A DNA stretch of 64,000 nt from Croceibacterium xixiisoli (GTDB lineage Bacteria > Pseudomonadota > Alphaproteobacteria > Sphingomonadales > Sphingomonadaceae), in contig NZ_WTYJ01000002.1 in NCBI RefSeq assembly GCF_009827305.1, forward strand, positions 620,001-684,000, read 5' to 3'. The notes under the pieces were generated by a model, which was given only the letters and a program-made list of their open reading frames with translations, was not told the DNA's origin and made no database searches. Of the stretch, positions 27,238 to 35,953 are shown in pieces; position 1 is the first letter of the stretch, and each line of letters begins with the position of its first letter. Position numbers and translations under genes: made by a program.

Positions 27238-28154
27238 GCACCCGGATCAAGCGTTCCCAGCCACGCCACCACACCCAATATCGCCAATGCTGCGCCGGTT
27301 TCCAGCGCCAGGCTACGCCGCAAATGGCCCAGCGCCGAGTCAGGCGCATGTCCTGCCCGCAATCCCGGCGTGAAGCGCCAGCGATTGGCGCCCGCCAGCC
27401 CCAGCATCGCGGCAAACAGCGCCAGCTTGACCAACAGCAATTGGCCATAAAAAGACGCCACCAGCGCCACCAGCGCCACCAGGCTGGGCAGCCCCAGCAG
27501 GATGATTCCGTTGATCAGCCCGGTTGCCACGATCAGCAGCACGGCGATCGTGCCGATGCGGGCAAATTGCTCCAGCGCGCGAGCGGCGATGGCAACCCGC
27601 TGCGGCTGCGATGCGCGCCCGGGCTGCAGCAGCAGGCAGAAACCCACCAGCGCGCCGATCCACACCGCTGCTGCCAGCATATGCACCGCATCGCTGACCT
27701 GGTGGATCGTGCCAATCATGCCCTCGCTCGCGCCGGCGTGGCCAGTCCATACCAGCGTGACGATGGCGACGCCCGCGCTCGCCACCAGCATGATCCGGGC
27801 CGGCAGCGGAAACCGTCGCAACGCCAGCGCGGCCAGCAGCGCGACGGTAAGCGCCGCCATCCGCACGATCCATGCGGTGCCAATGGCGCTTTGCTGCACC
27901 ACGCCGCCCAGCATCTCCCAATCGACGGGCCAGAGCCCGGTGCCCATCATTGCCGCAACCAGGGCAATCATACCCAGCGCGGACAGCAGCAGACCCAGCA
28001 ATGCCAGGGTCACGGCAATGCCCGTCAGCGGCAGCACAGCACCGCTGCGCTCCCGCTGGGGCAGGGCATAGAGCGAAAAGGCGGGCAGGCCGGCCAGTAC
28101 CATCAGCACCGCATAGAGCGCGAAGCGGATGGCGATGACCGGCAGGTTCTCCAT
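27234..28154 (-). CDS. copD: CopD-type copper-resistance inner-membrane protein
   Basis: 306 residues with about eight transmembrane segments throughout. The segment TGHAGASEGMIGTIHQVSDA followed by VHMLAAAVWIGALVGF is the CopD family core; its His residues (in TGHAG, TIHQ and VHML) are likely copper ligands. CopC is encoded immediately upstream with four bases between, so the two form an operon: CopC holds copper in the periplasm and CopD is thought to pass it across the inner membrane. Confidence 0.9.
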   Translation of the reverse strand: MENLPVIAIRFALYAVLMVLAGLPAFSLYALPQRERSGAVLPLTGIAVTLALLGLLLSALGMIALVAAMMGTGLWPVDWEMLGGVVQQSAIGTAWIVRMAALTVALLAALALRRFPLPARIMLVASAGVAIVTLVWTGHAGASEGMIGTIHQVSDAVHMLAAAVWIGALVGFCLLLQPGRASQPQRVAIAARALEQFARIGTIAVLLIVATGLINGIILLGLPSLVALVALVASFYGQLLLVKLALFAAMLGLAGANRWRFTPGLRAGHAPDSALGHLRRSLALETGAALAILGVVAWLGTLDPGA

Positions 28155-28158
28155 CCGC

Positions 28159-28542
28159 TTACTTCACGGTGAAGCTGAAATTCCCGTTCATGCGGTGGGT
28201 GTCGGCACCGGCGGCAGACCAGGTCACGCGATAGGTGCCTTTGGCCAGCGGGCGGGCCAGCTGCAGTGTCATGTATTTGCGATCCTGCGCCAGCTGCGTG
28301 GTAAATCCGGTGATCGGGCTCGGCGCATGATTGGCCATTCCCGGCATTCCGGTCATGGCGATCTCTGCCTTGGCGGTCGGCGCGATCAGCGCCTCATTGA
28401 AACGCAGCACGATAGTCGTCGGCGCGGCGACATCGGCATTGGCCGCGGGGGTGGAAGACACCATCCGCGTATGGGCGAGTGCGATCTGCGGCATGATCAG
28501 GCCGGCAGCGGCCAGGGCGAAGGCGAAATTGGGCAGACGCAT
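28159..28542 (-). CDS. copC: CopC-type periplasmic copper-binding protein
   Basis: 127 residues from the second ATG of ATG ATG, where AAGGAG has normal spacing; the first at 28545 is too close. The signal peptide ends at IALA, leaving a mature N-terminal His (HTRMVSSTPAANADV), the conserved Cu(II) ligand of CopC. A Met-rich segment MTGMPGMANHAP and the C-terminal DTHRMNGNFSFTV, where His and Asp complete the Cu(II) site in the family, are present. It precedes copD. Confidence 0.92.
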   Translation of the reverse strand: MRLPNFAFALAAAGLIMPQIALAHTRMVSSTPAANADVAAPTTIVLRFNEALIAPTAKAEIAMTGMPGMANHAPSPITGFTTQLAQDRKYMTLQLARPLAKGTYRVTWSAAGADTHRMNGNFSFTVK

Positions 28543-28777
28543 CATTCACTCCTTGTCATCACCCGAACATATCCGGTGCGCTCGGGCGTCCTAACCGGCA
28601 GGTTGGCGCGGCACAAGAATGGCGGTGTCCGGCGCATCTCTGGCGCAGCACCGCTGAATTGGCGATGAAGCTGCAACATCCTAAGCACCGGATGGACTAT
28701 CGAAAGGCGGAGATGTTCGTTCAAATCGCGCCCCGGTGAAAATATCCCCCACCCTCAGAGTCAAATGAGGGTCGTCC

Positions 28778-30133
28778 ATGTCTGTGTCAGTTCGCGTTCC
28801 GGGATTGTTTGCCATCACTTCCTCGCGCGGGGTACTCGCTGCGATGATGCTGGGGCTTGCCGGAATGGCCATTGCGCCCGCCGCAGCACAAACCGCGGCC
28901 GCCGCAGCACAAACCGCGCCTGCGCAGGCAGCCCCCGCCGCGCCCGGCCTGACCCGCGAACAGATCGATCAGCTGATCGCCGCGCCCGGCGATGTCGTCT
29001 TCATCGACGTGCGCCGCGCCGATGAGATCGCCACCATCGGCAGCGTGCCGGTCTATCTGAACATCCAGGCGTCCGAACTCGATCGCTTCGCCGCCTATAT
29101 CCCGCGCGATCGGCGCATCGTCACCCTGTCCAACCACGCCGGCCGCGCCCGCCGGGCCGCCGCCTGGCTGTCGGGGCAGGGCTACACCGTAATCGGCGCC
29201 GTCGGGGTGGAAGATTACGCCGCGCAGGGCGGCACGCTCTATGGCCGCACCTTCCTCACCCCGGCCATCGCCGGCGTCGTGGCGCAGGGCACCAGGGTGG
29301 AGGTCATTCGCGAAGGGTTCGACGGCACCGAAGGGCCGGTCGCGCTGCCCGACGGCTCGATCGTCTTTACCGAAAACCGCGCCGACCGGCTGATCCGCAT
29401 CGCGCCGGACAACAGCGTGTCCACCTATCTCGCACCATCGGGCGGCGCCAATTCGCTGGCCATCGGCGCCAAGGGCGAACTGGTCGCGGTGCAGACCGCC
29501 ACCCCGCGCGTCGCCCGGCTGCAGCCCACGGCGCAGGTGCTGGCCGGCGATTTCTCCGGCAAGCCCTTCAGCCGCCCCAATGATCTGGCGCTGGCCCGCA
29601 CGGGGGACATCTATTTCTCCGATCCCGGCGTCGCACCTCCCGCTGGCACCCGCGCATCCTCGCCGCCGGTGCAGACCGGCTTCTACCGCCTCAGCCCGCG
29701 CGGCGCGGTCACCCTGATCGCCGATGATATCCCGCGCCCCAATGGCGTGGCCCTCAGCGCCGATGAAAAGACGCTCTATGTGGCAGACAGCTGGGGCGAA
29801 CATCTGATCGCCTATGATGTCGCCCGCGATGGCAGCGTTTCGGGCCGGGGCAACTTCGCCCGCCTGGCCGGGTTCAAGACCACGCCCGACGGGCCGGTCA
29901 GCGGTGCGGATGGCATTGCTGTCGATGCAACGGGCAGGGTCTATGTCGCCAGCAGCGCAGGGGTGGAGGTGTTCTCCCCCACCGGCGAAGGCCTGGGCGT
30001 GATCGCTCTGCCGAAACAGCCGCAGAACCTGGCCTTCGGCGGCGCCGACCGGGCGCAGCTTTATGTGGTCGGGCGCGGCTCTGTCTATCGCATCGCCACG
30101 CAGACCCGGGGCGTCGACCGACCCGGCAAGTGA
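28778..30133 (+). CDS. Rhodanese-like / SMP-30 beta-propeller fusion, exported
   Basis: 451 residues. A signal peptide to about residue 38 is followed by a low-complexity AAAQTAPAQ stretch encoded by a short DNA duplication. Residues about 60-155 form a rhodanese-like domain (VVFIDVRRADEI, RIVTLSNHAGRARRAAAWLS); the catalytic Cys position of IVxYC is Ser (S118), so sulfurtransferase activity is unlikely. Residues about 175-440 are an SMP-30/gluconolactonase-type propeller with FDGTEGPVALPDG, FSRPNDLALARTGDIYFSD, PNGVALSADEKTLYVADS and DGIAVDATGRVYVAS, holding the Glu, Asn and Asp metal ligands of that family. It overlaps the GTG preceding the TonB receptor gene. Confidence 0.8.
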   Translation: MSVSVRVPGLFAITSSRGVLAAMMLGLAGMAIAPAAAQTAAAAAQTAPAQAAPAAPGLTREQIDQLIAAPGDVVFIDVRRADEIATIGSVPVYLNIQASELDRFAAYIPRDRRIVTLSNHAGRARRAAAWLSGQGYTVIGAVGVEDYAAQGGTLYGRTFLTPAIAGVVAQGTRVEVIREGFDGTEGPVALPDGSIVFTENRADRLIRIAPDNSVSTYLAPSGGANSLAIGAKGELVAVQTATPRVARLQPTAQVLAGDFSGKPFSRPNDLALARTGDIYFSDPGVAPPAGTRASSPPVQTGFYRLSPRGAVTLIADDIPRPNGVALSADEKTLYVADSWGEHLIAYDVARDGSVSGRGNFARLAGFKTTPDGPVSGADGIAVDATGRVYVASSAGVEVFSPTGEGLGVIALPKQPQNLAFGGADRAQLYVVGRGSVYRIATQTRGVDRPGK

Positions 30134-30189
30134 GTTTCCGCCGGCCCGGGACGCATCCGTTTGGCCGGCCCCTTTTGAAAGACCATACC

Positions 30190-32673
30190 ATGCTCGCAAA
30201 ACCGCCTCGCGCGGCGCTGGAATCGCGCGCCCTGTGGCTTGCCAATGCCGCCCTCGTAGCCCTGATCGCCGGGGCCACACCGCAGATCGCATCCGCAAAG
30301 GACGCCACCGCAGAAACCGCCCTCACTGCGGCAGCCGATGATGCCGCCGCAGAAGCCGCCGCCGCCGAAGAGGCAGAGCGCAACGGCAACGCCATCCTCG
30401 TCATGGCCCGCAATCGTCAGGAACGGCTGGAAGACGTGCCGATCCCGATCTCGGTGCTCGGCGCCGAAACCCTGCAGCAGCAGCGGGTGCTGACCATCGC
30501 CGATATCAGCCAGCGCGCCCCCGGCCTCACCGCCACCACGCCCAACGCCCGCCGCACCGGCGTGTCGCTGCGCGGCATCGGCAAGACCAGCGGCAATGAC
30601 AATATGGAGGCCGCCGTCGGCGTGATCGTCGACGACGTCTTCCTCGGCCATGTCGGCATGACCTATCAGGATTTCACCGATCTCGCGCAGGTCGAAATCC
30701 TGCGCGGGCCGCAGGGCACCTTGCTGGGCAAGAACACCTCGCTCGGCGTCATCCGCTACACCAGCAAGGCGCCGTCTTTTGCGCCGGAGGCTTCGCTGGA
30801 ACTGGAAGGCGGGCTCAGCCAGCCGGCCTTCCGCGCCCGCGGTTCCTTCTCCGATGCGCTCGCGCCCGATCTGCTCGCCTTCCGCGCCTCCTTCTTCGTG
30901 GACAAGCAGGATGGGGACATCTTCAACACCAATCCGGCCGTCGGCGGGCGCTGGCATGAACAGAACCGCTATGGCGGCCGGGTGCAATTGCTGCTCGAAC
31001 CGGCAGACAATTTCTCCCTCCGCCTGAACGCCGATTTCGCCGAAACGAACGAGAACAGCAACACCAAGCCCTTCATGGTCGATCCGGCCACGCTGAACGA
31101 TGGCTCGGTGCGCGGAACCACCTACAGCACCCGCCTCGCGCGCAGCTATTTCGGCGGGTATCAGCCCACCATCGGGTCATGGAACACCATCGATATCGAT
31201 GAGGCGCTGCCGCTCGTCACCCGCAACTATGGCGGCTCGGCCGTCGCCACCTGGGATGTCGGCGCGCTGGAAATCAAATCGATCACGGCGGCGCGCTGGT
31301 TCTATTTCAACGCCACCAATGATCAGGAACAGACCCGCTTCGCCATCTCGCGCAGCGGCACGCTGGTGACCACGCAGCAGCTGTCTCAGGAATTGCGCTT
31401 CACCGGCGATGTGACCGACAGCATCGATTATCAGGCCGGCATCTATCTGATGCGGATCGAAACCGACAGCAACGGCCGCAGCCGTTTTGGCCCCGATGCC
31501 GGCGCTTTCTTCGCCACCCATGCCCAATATGCCGCGCTTAACACTCCGGCGGGCTGGGAATTGCTGCAGGCCTCGCTGGCGGGCACGCGCAGCGTCACCA
31601 ATCAGCATCCGATTTCCAACAGCCAGGCCGTGTTTGCGCAGGCGAACTGGAAACTCACCGATCGCGCCACGCTGACCGCCGGCATCCGCTACACCCGCGA
31701 ACAGAAAACCAGCACCATCACCCGCACCATCGGGCGCGAAGACGGATCGCCGCTGGTCTCCACCGGCAACGCCACCGCCGATGCGATCCGCGCCACGCAG
31801 CTCAACACGCCCTATGCCACCGTCATCGGGGAACCGATCGATGACGGCGCCTTCGCCTGGCTGATCAACCCCAGCTATCAGCTCGCCGATGACGTGCTGC
31901 TCTATGCGTCGGCCAGCGGCGGCGGCAAATCGGGCGCGGTCGCCTTCGACAACAACGGCACCCGCCGCAATGTCGCGCCGGAAGAAACGACGGATTTCGA
32001 ATTCGGCATCAAGGGCCAGCTGTTCGGCCGCGTGCTGCAATTCAACGCCAATCTCTATCACACCCAGGTCCGCAACTATCAGGCGGTCACCAATATCGCC
32101 GATCCCACCGCGGCCACCGGCTTCAGCTCCGTGCTCGGCAACATCCCCAAGCTGCGCGCCCAGGGCGTGGAACTCGATGCCGCGCTCACCCCGTTTGACG
32201 GGCTGACGATCAACTTCGGCGGTGCCTACAATGACGCAACCTATTCGGACTGGGCCAACGCCACCTGCCCCCGGTCCTTCCCGTCCTCGGTCGTCAGCTG
32301 CGACAACACCGGGCGCCAGATCGTCGGCGCCCCGAAGTGGACCGGCATTCTGGGCTTCAATTTCGAACGCGAAATCGGCAGTTCCGGCCTGTCGCTCTAC
32401 GCCTGGGGCAACAACACCTATCGCTCATCGCACAATCTGGAACAGCTGCTGTCCCCCTATGGCTGGCAGGGTGCCTATCATCTGACCGATGCGGGCGCGG
32501 GCGTGATCACGGAGATCGGCGGTGTCCGCACCCAGATCGGCATCGCCGCCAAGAACCTGTTCGATGTGCATTACACCACCAGCGTCAATGATTTCAGCAA
32601 CAACGCTCCGGTCGGCTTCGACGGCATCGGCCCCCGCCGCCAGATCAGCGCGGTGGTTAGGGCCAGCTTCTGA
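30190..32673 (+). CDS. TonB-dependent outer-membrane receptor
   Basis: About 827 residues from MLAKPPRAAL; an in-frame GTG at 30130 overlaps the previous stop but would bury the signal peptide. After a leader ending near ASAK there is an unusual Ala/Glu-rich segment (about 25 residues) before the plug ILVMARNRQERLEDVPIPIS. Plug motifs LRGIGKTSGNDNMEAAVG and VEILRGPQGTLLGKNTSLG are canonical; the barrel ends DGIGPRRQISAVVRASF. Its position after a lactonase-like propeller suggests uptake and hydrolysis of a common substrate (inference). Confidence 0.92.
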   Translation: MLAKPPRAALESRALWLANAALVALIAGATPQIASAKDATAETALTAAADDAAAEAAAAEEAERNGNAILVMARNRQERLEDVPIPISVLGAETLQQQRVLTIADISQRAPGLTATTPNARRTGVSLRGIGKTSGNDNMEAAVGVIVDDVFLGHVGMTYQDFTDLAQVEILRGPQGTLLGKNTSLGVIRYTSKAPSFAPEASLELEGGLSQPAFRARGSFSDALAPDLLAFRASFFVDKQDGDIFNTNPAVGGRWHEQNRYGGRVQLLLEPADNFSLRLNADFAETNENSNTKPFMVDPATLNDGSVRGTTYSTRLARSYFGGYQPTIGSWNTIDIDEALPLVTRNYGGSAVATWDVGALEIKSITAARWFYFNATNDQEQTRFAISRSGTLVTTQQLSQELRFTGDVTDSIDYQAGIYLMRIETDSNGRSRFGPDAGAFFATHAQYAALNTPAGWELLQASLAGTRSVTNQHPISNSQAVFAQANWKLTDRATLTAGIRYTREQKTSTITRTIGREDGSPLVSTGNATADAIRATQLNTPYATVIGEPIDDGAFAWLINPSYQLADDVLLYASASGGGKSGAVAFDNNGTRRNVAPEETTDFEFGIKGQLFGRVLQFNANLYHTQVRNYQAVTNIADPTAATGFSSVLGNIPKLRAQGVELDAALTPFDGLTINFGGAYNDATYSDWANATCPRSFPSSVVSCDNTGRQIVGAPKWTGILGFNFEREIGSSGLSLYAWGNNTYRSSHNLEQLLSPYGWQGAYHLTDAGAGVITEIGGVRTQIGIAAKNLFDVHYTTSVNDFSNNAPVGFDGIGPRRQISAVVRASF

Positions 32674-32687
32674 TCCCCGTTCCCCTT

Positions 32688-32736
32688 CATGTCGCATGGT
32701 CCGGAAGGTGGGCACCGGTCCGGCCCATGCGACATG
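32688..32736 (+). terminator. Long imperfect inverted repeat after the TonB receptor
   Basis: Arms of 17 bases (32688-32704 and 32720-32736) pair with one mismatch around a 15-base loop, 15 bases after the stop at 32673. It may terminate the receptor transcript, but there is no T-run; it could equally be the first of the repeats that fill this region. Confidence 0.5.
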
Positions 32737-32763
32737 ATACCCGGTGTCCCGGCCTCGCGCCGG

Positions 32764-32830
32764 TCCTCTTTGTCCATCCGGGTTCAACTGCGGGCGGATA
32801 TCCTCCAACCGGATATCCGCCCTTCTTCTC
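32764..32830 (+). repeat. Dispersed repeat with a GGGCGGAT stem-loop, copy 1
   Basis: Contains a perfect 12-bp inverted repeat (32792-32803 with 32811-32822, loop TCCAACC). The same layout, GGTCCTCYT, a CCGGG segment, GGGCGGAT, and ATCCGCCCTTC, recurs at about 36240-36304, so it is a dispersed element of the accessory region. Confidence 0.6.
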
Positions 32831-32940
32831 GCGCTGAAGGGCAGAGGCACCGCGCCATGTTTGCTTGGGGCACCAACTTCGGGCAAGTTGGGCAGGGCGC
32901 TGCAGAAATTGCGAACAGCCGCCTTTCGCTCTGCGACACC

Positions 32941-33280
32941 ATCCGCGCAGCCTGCGCCCGTCGAATGCCACGCGCCATGATGCGAAGGCCAGCACGGCAT
33001 AGATCCCGGCGATGCTCGGCCAGACAGCAATCGCAACCCATCGCCCACCCACACCGTCATGCCGGACTTGATCCGGCATCCATGCAGCCATCGCCGCAGG
33101 GTCAGGCACAGGCTCGCTTCCCCCTCATTCACAGTGGGCAGCCTGGCGCTTTGACCGCACCTCCGAGCGGGATGAGAAGTGGATGCCGGAATATTGCAGG
33201 TGCATAATTCCTGATGCCTGCGCGGAAACCGTGATTGTTGGATGAGTTGGGTATTTTGTTCCTGGAATTTCTGCAAAACC
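32941..33280 (+). repeat. 340-bp tandem repeat, unit 1
   Basis: First of three head-to-tail units, each opening with ATCCGCGCAGCCTG. Inside is a hairpin ATGCCGGA-CTTGA-TCCGGCAT (33059 region), a CCCCTCATTCACAGTGGGCAG segment and a terminal GTATTTTGTTCCTGGAATTT. No frame is conserved among the three units, so it is not coding. The preceding stretch 32831-32940 shows no recognisable gene. Confidence 0.85.
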
Positions 33281-33621
33281 ATCCGCGCAGCCTGAGCCCG
33301 TCGAAGGCCACGCGCCATGATCCGATGGCCAGCACGGCACAGATCCCGGCGATGCTCGGCCAGACAGCCATCGCAACCCATCGCCCACTCACACCGTCAT
33401 ACCGGACCTGATCCGGTATCCATGCAGCCATCGCCGCAGGGTCAGGCGCAGGCTCGCCTCCCCCTCATTCACAATGTGCAGTCTGGCGCTTTGACTGCAC
33501 CATCCGAGCGGGATGAGAAGTGTGTGCCGGAATATTGCAGGGGCACAATACCTGATGCCTGCACGGAAACCGAGACGTGATGGTGGGGTGGGTATTGTGT
33601 CCCTGGAGTTTTTGCAAAACC
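33281..33621 (+). repeat. 340-bp tandem repeat, unit 2
   Basis: Second unit, 341 bases. The internal hairpin reads ATACCGGA-CCTGA-TCCGGTAT, that is both arms differ from unit 1 in a matching way. It ends with GTATTGTGTCCCTGGAGTTT. The opening AGCCTGAGCCCGTCGAAGG is the reverse complement of a common sphingomonad intergenic motif (TTCGACGGGCTCAGGCT). Confidence 0.85.
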
Positions 33622-33960
33622 ATCCGCGCAGCCTGAGCCCGTCGAAGGCCGCGCCACGAGGCAAGGGCAAATCCGGTGCAAGTCCCGGCGATGCTCGACC
33701 AGACAGGAATCGCAACCCATCGCCGACTCACACCGTCATACCGGACTTGATCCGGTATCCATGCAGCCACCGCCGCAGGGGCGGGCGCAGGCTTGCTTCC
33801 CCCTCATTCACAGTGGGCTGTCTGGCGCTTTGACTGCACCATTTAAGCGGGATGAGAAGTGGGTGCCTGAATATTGCAGGTGCACAATGCCTGGTGCCTG
33901 CGCGGCAACCAATACGCGATGACAGGGTGATGTGAACATCGTGTTCCGCGAACTCGAACC
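33622..33960 (+). repeat. 340-bp tandem repeat, unit 3 (degenerate)
   Basis: Third unit, same order of blocks, more diverged in its first 90 bases and losing similarity after about 33935. Hairpin ATACCGGA-CTTGA-TCCGGTAT is intact. Confidence 0.8.
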
Positions 33961-34039
33961 TGCCTGCAAAAAACAGCATTGAGTCAATCGACAGGCACCA
34001 CGTCAAAGGCCGTCGTTGCTATTGTGTCTATCGCAGGAA

Positions 34040-34364
34040 CTGAGCATCCTGCCCGCACGAAGTGCTATTATGTCCTTGTGCATGGCCGGCTGGATAGGAG
34101 CGCGGTTTCGCCGTCACCTGAGGGTGATAGTGAGGCTTTTAAGCCGACGGGGTTTACTGCCATCGCTATGTGTTGGCATCGACGATCCGCAACGCTCAGG
34201 AAATCGCATTCCGACGTGTTCGGGAAAACCTGGACAGGCAAACTGGCTGGGTCACGGCGGGGGCGGTTACGCTGGAACTGGAGGCAGAGGAAACCGCATC
34301 AGCGCCCATCTACCGCCTGCTGAAACCAGATAATCGTGGGCACACTTTCTACAAACAGGAGTGA
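34040..34364 (+). pseudogene. Frameshifted small gene of unknown function
   Basis: Two frames join into one credible protein. The first reads KCYYVLVHGRLDRSAVSPSP and on to EAFKPTGF; near 34152 the frame shifts and continues YCHRYVLASTIRNAQEIAFR, then VRENLDRQTGWVTAGAVTLE and on to the stop at 34364. A single missing T in the GGGGTTTACTGCC stretch would restore GFYCHRYV. No start codon with a good ribosome site is seen, so the 5' end may also be damaged. About 100 residues in all; no family recognised. Alternatively a sequencing error, or the second part alone may be translated from a GTG at 34170. Confidence 0.5.
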
Positions 34365-34414
34365 CCAAACGCGCCGTTCGCAGTCTCGGCGAATTTGCCC
34401 GAATAAGATGTTAT

Positions 34415-34492
34415 GTCGATACAATAACCAATTGTGGAGCTGAAGCCGATGCGCGAGAGTGGGGTGAATTGAGTATTGCGTCCCGGAACTTA
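34415..34492 (+). repeat. REP/MITE-like inverted element, copy 1
   Basis: A forward arm CGATACAATAACCAATTGTGG at 34417 and an inverted arm GTATTGCGTCCCGGAACTT at 34473, about 35 bases apart. The arms match, in opposite orientation, those at 35063, 35151, 35954 and 36030. Confidence 0.6.
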
Positions 34493-34501
34493 GGCAAAAA
34501 G

Positions 34502-34708
34502 TCAGCCTTCAGTTAGGCCAGCTTTGTGAAGTGCTGCCCGAGCGCGAAAACGGACACGCGCGCACCGTTCATGCTGCTCTTCGCTGGCGTCCTCTGGACA
34601 GTCGCACCTACGCGATAACCAATCTACGTCAGACGGGTCCAACCATAGAGCGACACGCCCACGCTCGCTCTCCACTTCATCATTGGTGGGTTCAACTCGG
34701 TTCGTCAT
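34502..34708 (-). CDS. Small polar protein of unknown function
   Basis: 68 residues, MTNRVEPTNDEVESERGRVA then LWLDPSDVDWLSRRCDCPED and an Arg-rich helix to HKAGLTEG. Composition (acidic N-terminus, CDCPED Cys pair, basic C-terminus) looks like a genuine small cytosolic protein rather than a chance frame, and it fills the interval between two repeat elements. No ribosome site of high quality is seen. It could be a cargo gene of the repeat-rich region. No family recognised. Confidence 0.5.
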   Translation of the reverse strand: MTNRVEPTNDEVESERGRVALWLDPSDVDWLSRRCDCPEDASEEQHERCARVRFRARAALHKAGLTEG

Positions 34709-35005
34709 CGCTTCAGTCTAGCGCTAGCGTCGTCAGCGGCCTACCGATTATGCGTTCACCACCCATCCACGATCCTTTACCTACATGTCATGACGGGTGA
34801 AGTTTCAGAACTGGTGTCTCCATCGGCGCCCAGATCATCCCTCGCAATCCCTGTATCGTTGGCGGGGCGATCCCATTGGTGATGGGCGGATCGACCGTGC
34901 CCTCAATGCGGCGCTAATACGGTGCCGCCTGTACGCGCAGGCGCTTGGCTGCAACCGGATATTTGGCCTTCTTTTCTCTCGCATCTGGCTGGCGCGATCC
35001 GAAAC
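34709..35005. other. Stretch without a recognisable gene
   Basis: Short frames exist on both strands but none has a start, ribosome site and composition that I would support. It ends where the duplicated hydrolase tail begins. Confidence 0.5.
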
Positions 35006-35060
35006 CTACAAATCGCCGATCCGCACGGACGGCGTCGCATGCCAGACCAGCCGCGTCATC
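35006..35060 (-). pseudogene. Duplicated 3' tail of the serine hydrolase gene
   Basis: On the minus strand this reads TRLVWHATPSVRIGDL and a stop codon, the same residues as the C-terminus of the serine hydrolase at 36326-36380. Similarity extends a few bases past the stop (GATCCgAAAC). It stops abruptly at 35060, where the REP/MITE-like element begins. Only about 17 codons remain, so it is a relic. Confidence 0.75.
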
Positions 35061-35062
35061 GA

Positions 35063-35171
35063 GTTCCGGGGACGCAATACCTAATTGCGATTTCACTAAA
35101 CCTGCTGCCATGGGCGATGGCTTGAAACGTCTGTGATTGCGGGGTGAGTTGAATATTGTGCCGCCGGAATT
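35063..35171 (+). repeat. REP/MITE-like inverted element, copy 2 (most complete)
   Basis: 109 bases bounded by GTTCCGGGGACGCAATACC on the left and the inverted AATATTGTGCCGCCGGAATT on the right, with a conserved internal segment (TAATTGCGATTTC, CTGCTG, ATGGGCGATGGCTTGAAA). It abuts the duplicated hydrolase tail. Confidence 0.65.
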
Positions 35172-35289
35172 TCATATATTAATAAATGAGAATAATTTTA
35201 TACAAAAACATAACTTCTAATTATATAGTCTGAAATCGATGCGAAATAGTTTTGTAGGATATTTTCTTATCATAATTTTTTGTTATGCT

Positions 35290-35784
35290 CTATTCGAACC
35301 TAGCACATTCAAAACTGACTTTTTGCATATCCTCCGGAAGATTAACAAAAGACCAAAAAGATGATGGCGTCACTGCATTTGAGTGCGGAGTGGCAGTAGA
35401 TATGACTGCGTTCTTTGATTCTGGAAAATAATATATAATTATATTTGAATACAAATCATAATAATTTAGGGAATCTTCCCTATTTTCACCAAAAAAACCG
35501 AAAACCTTAACAGCATGCCACTCGTATCCCTCAACATCCTTTAATTCAAATCGCGACCTCATATCAAGGGTCGCCTCAAACGAATCCCGTCCATTTGCAT
35601 GGTCATCGACTACACCCTGAAACATTTCATCAATTTTCTTAATATTTGAATCTTGCAATTTTATTAAAGTTCCTGCAAGTTCTTGTTGAGTCAAAGAGCC
35701 TCGCTCGCAGCTCTCTTTGCCGTCATTATTTCCGACGCCACAGCCAGCGGATGCCAATAATATGAGTAAGGCAGCTTTCTTCAT
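35290..35784 (-). CDS. A+T-rich orphan lipoprotein
   Basis: 164 residues, MKKAALLILLASAGCGVGNN, with lipobox SAGC and Gly at +2. The mature part has LTQQELAGTLIKLQDSNIKK, an FGFFGENREDSLNYYDLYSN segment and a C-terminal VSFECARFE. G+C is about 35% in the 60-base stretch 35461-35520 that I counted, far below its surroundings, and codon choice (ATA, TTA, AAT) differs, so it was probably acquired from a distant donor. The flanks (about 35172-35289 and 35785-35880) are equally A+T-rich. No family recognised. Confidence 0.75.
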   Translation of the reverse strand: MKKAALLILLASAGCGVGNNDGKESCERGSLTQQELAGTLIKLQDSNIKKIDEMFQGVVDDHANGRDSFEATLDMRSRFELKDVEGYEWHAVKVFGFFGENREDSLNYYDLYSNIIIYYFPESKNAVISTATPHSNAVTPSSFWSFVNLPEDMQKVSFECARFE

Positions 35785-35953
35785 GAATCACTCGATATTT
35801 AGCAGAGATTATCTTTTTTAAGAAAATTATCGATATCTTTGTCTGATGCCGGCGTCTCAGTTAACGCATAATATTGTCCTCATAAATTGGATACACCATT
35901 CCTCCTCACCAGCGATTGGGCAAACCCAGTAAGTGACGAAAATGATAGATTTA

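Noticed and set aside
32941-33960. Possible CRISPR array
   Set aside because: Units are 340 bases and contiguous, with no short repeat/spacer alternation and no cas genes.
33979-34323. Intact 114-codon protein
   Set aside because: Its second half has poor composition while the neighbouring frame continues the better protein, so a frameshift is more likely.
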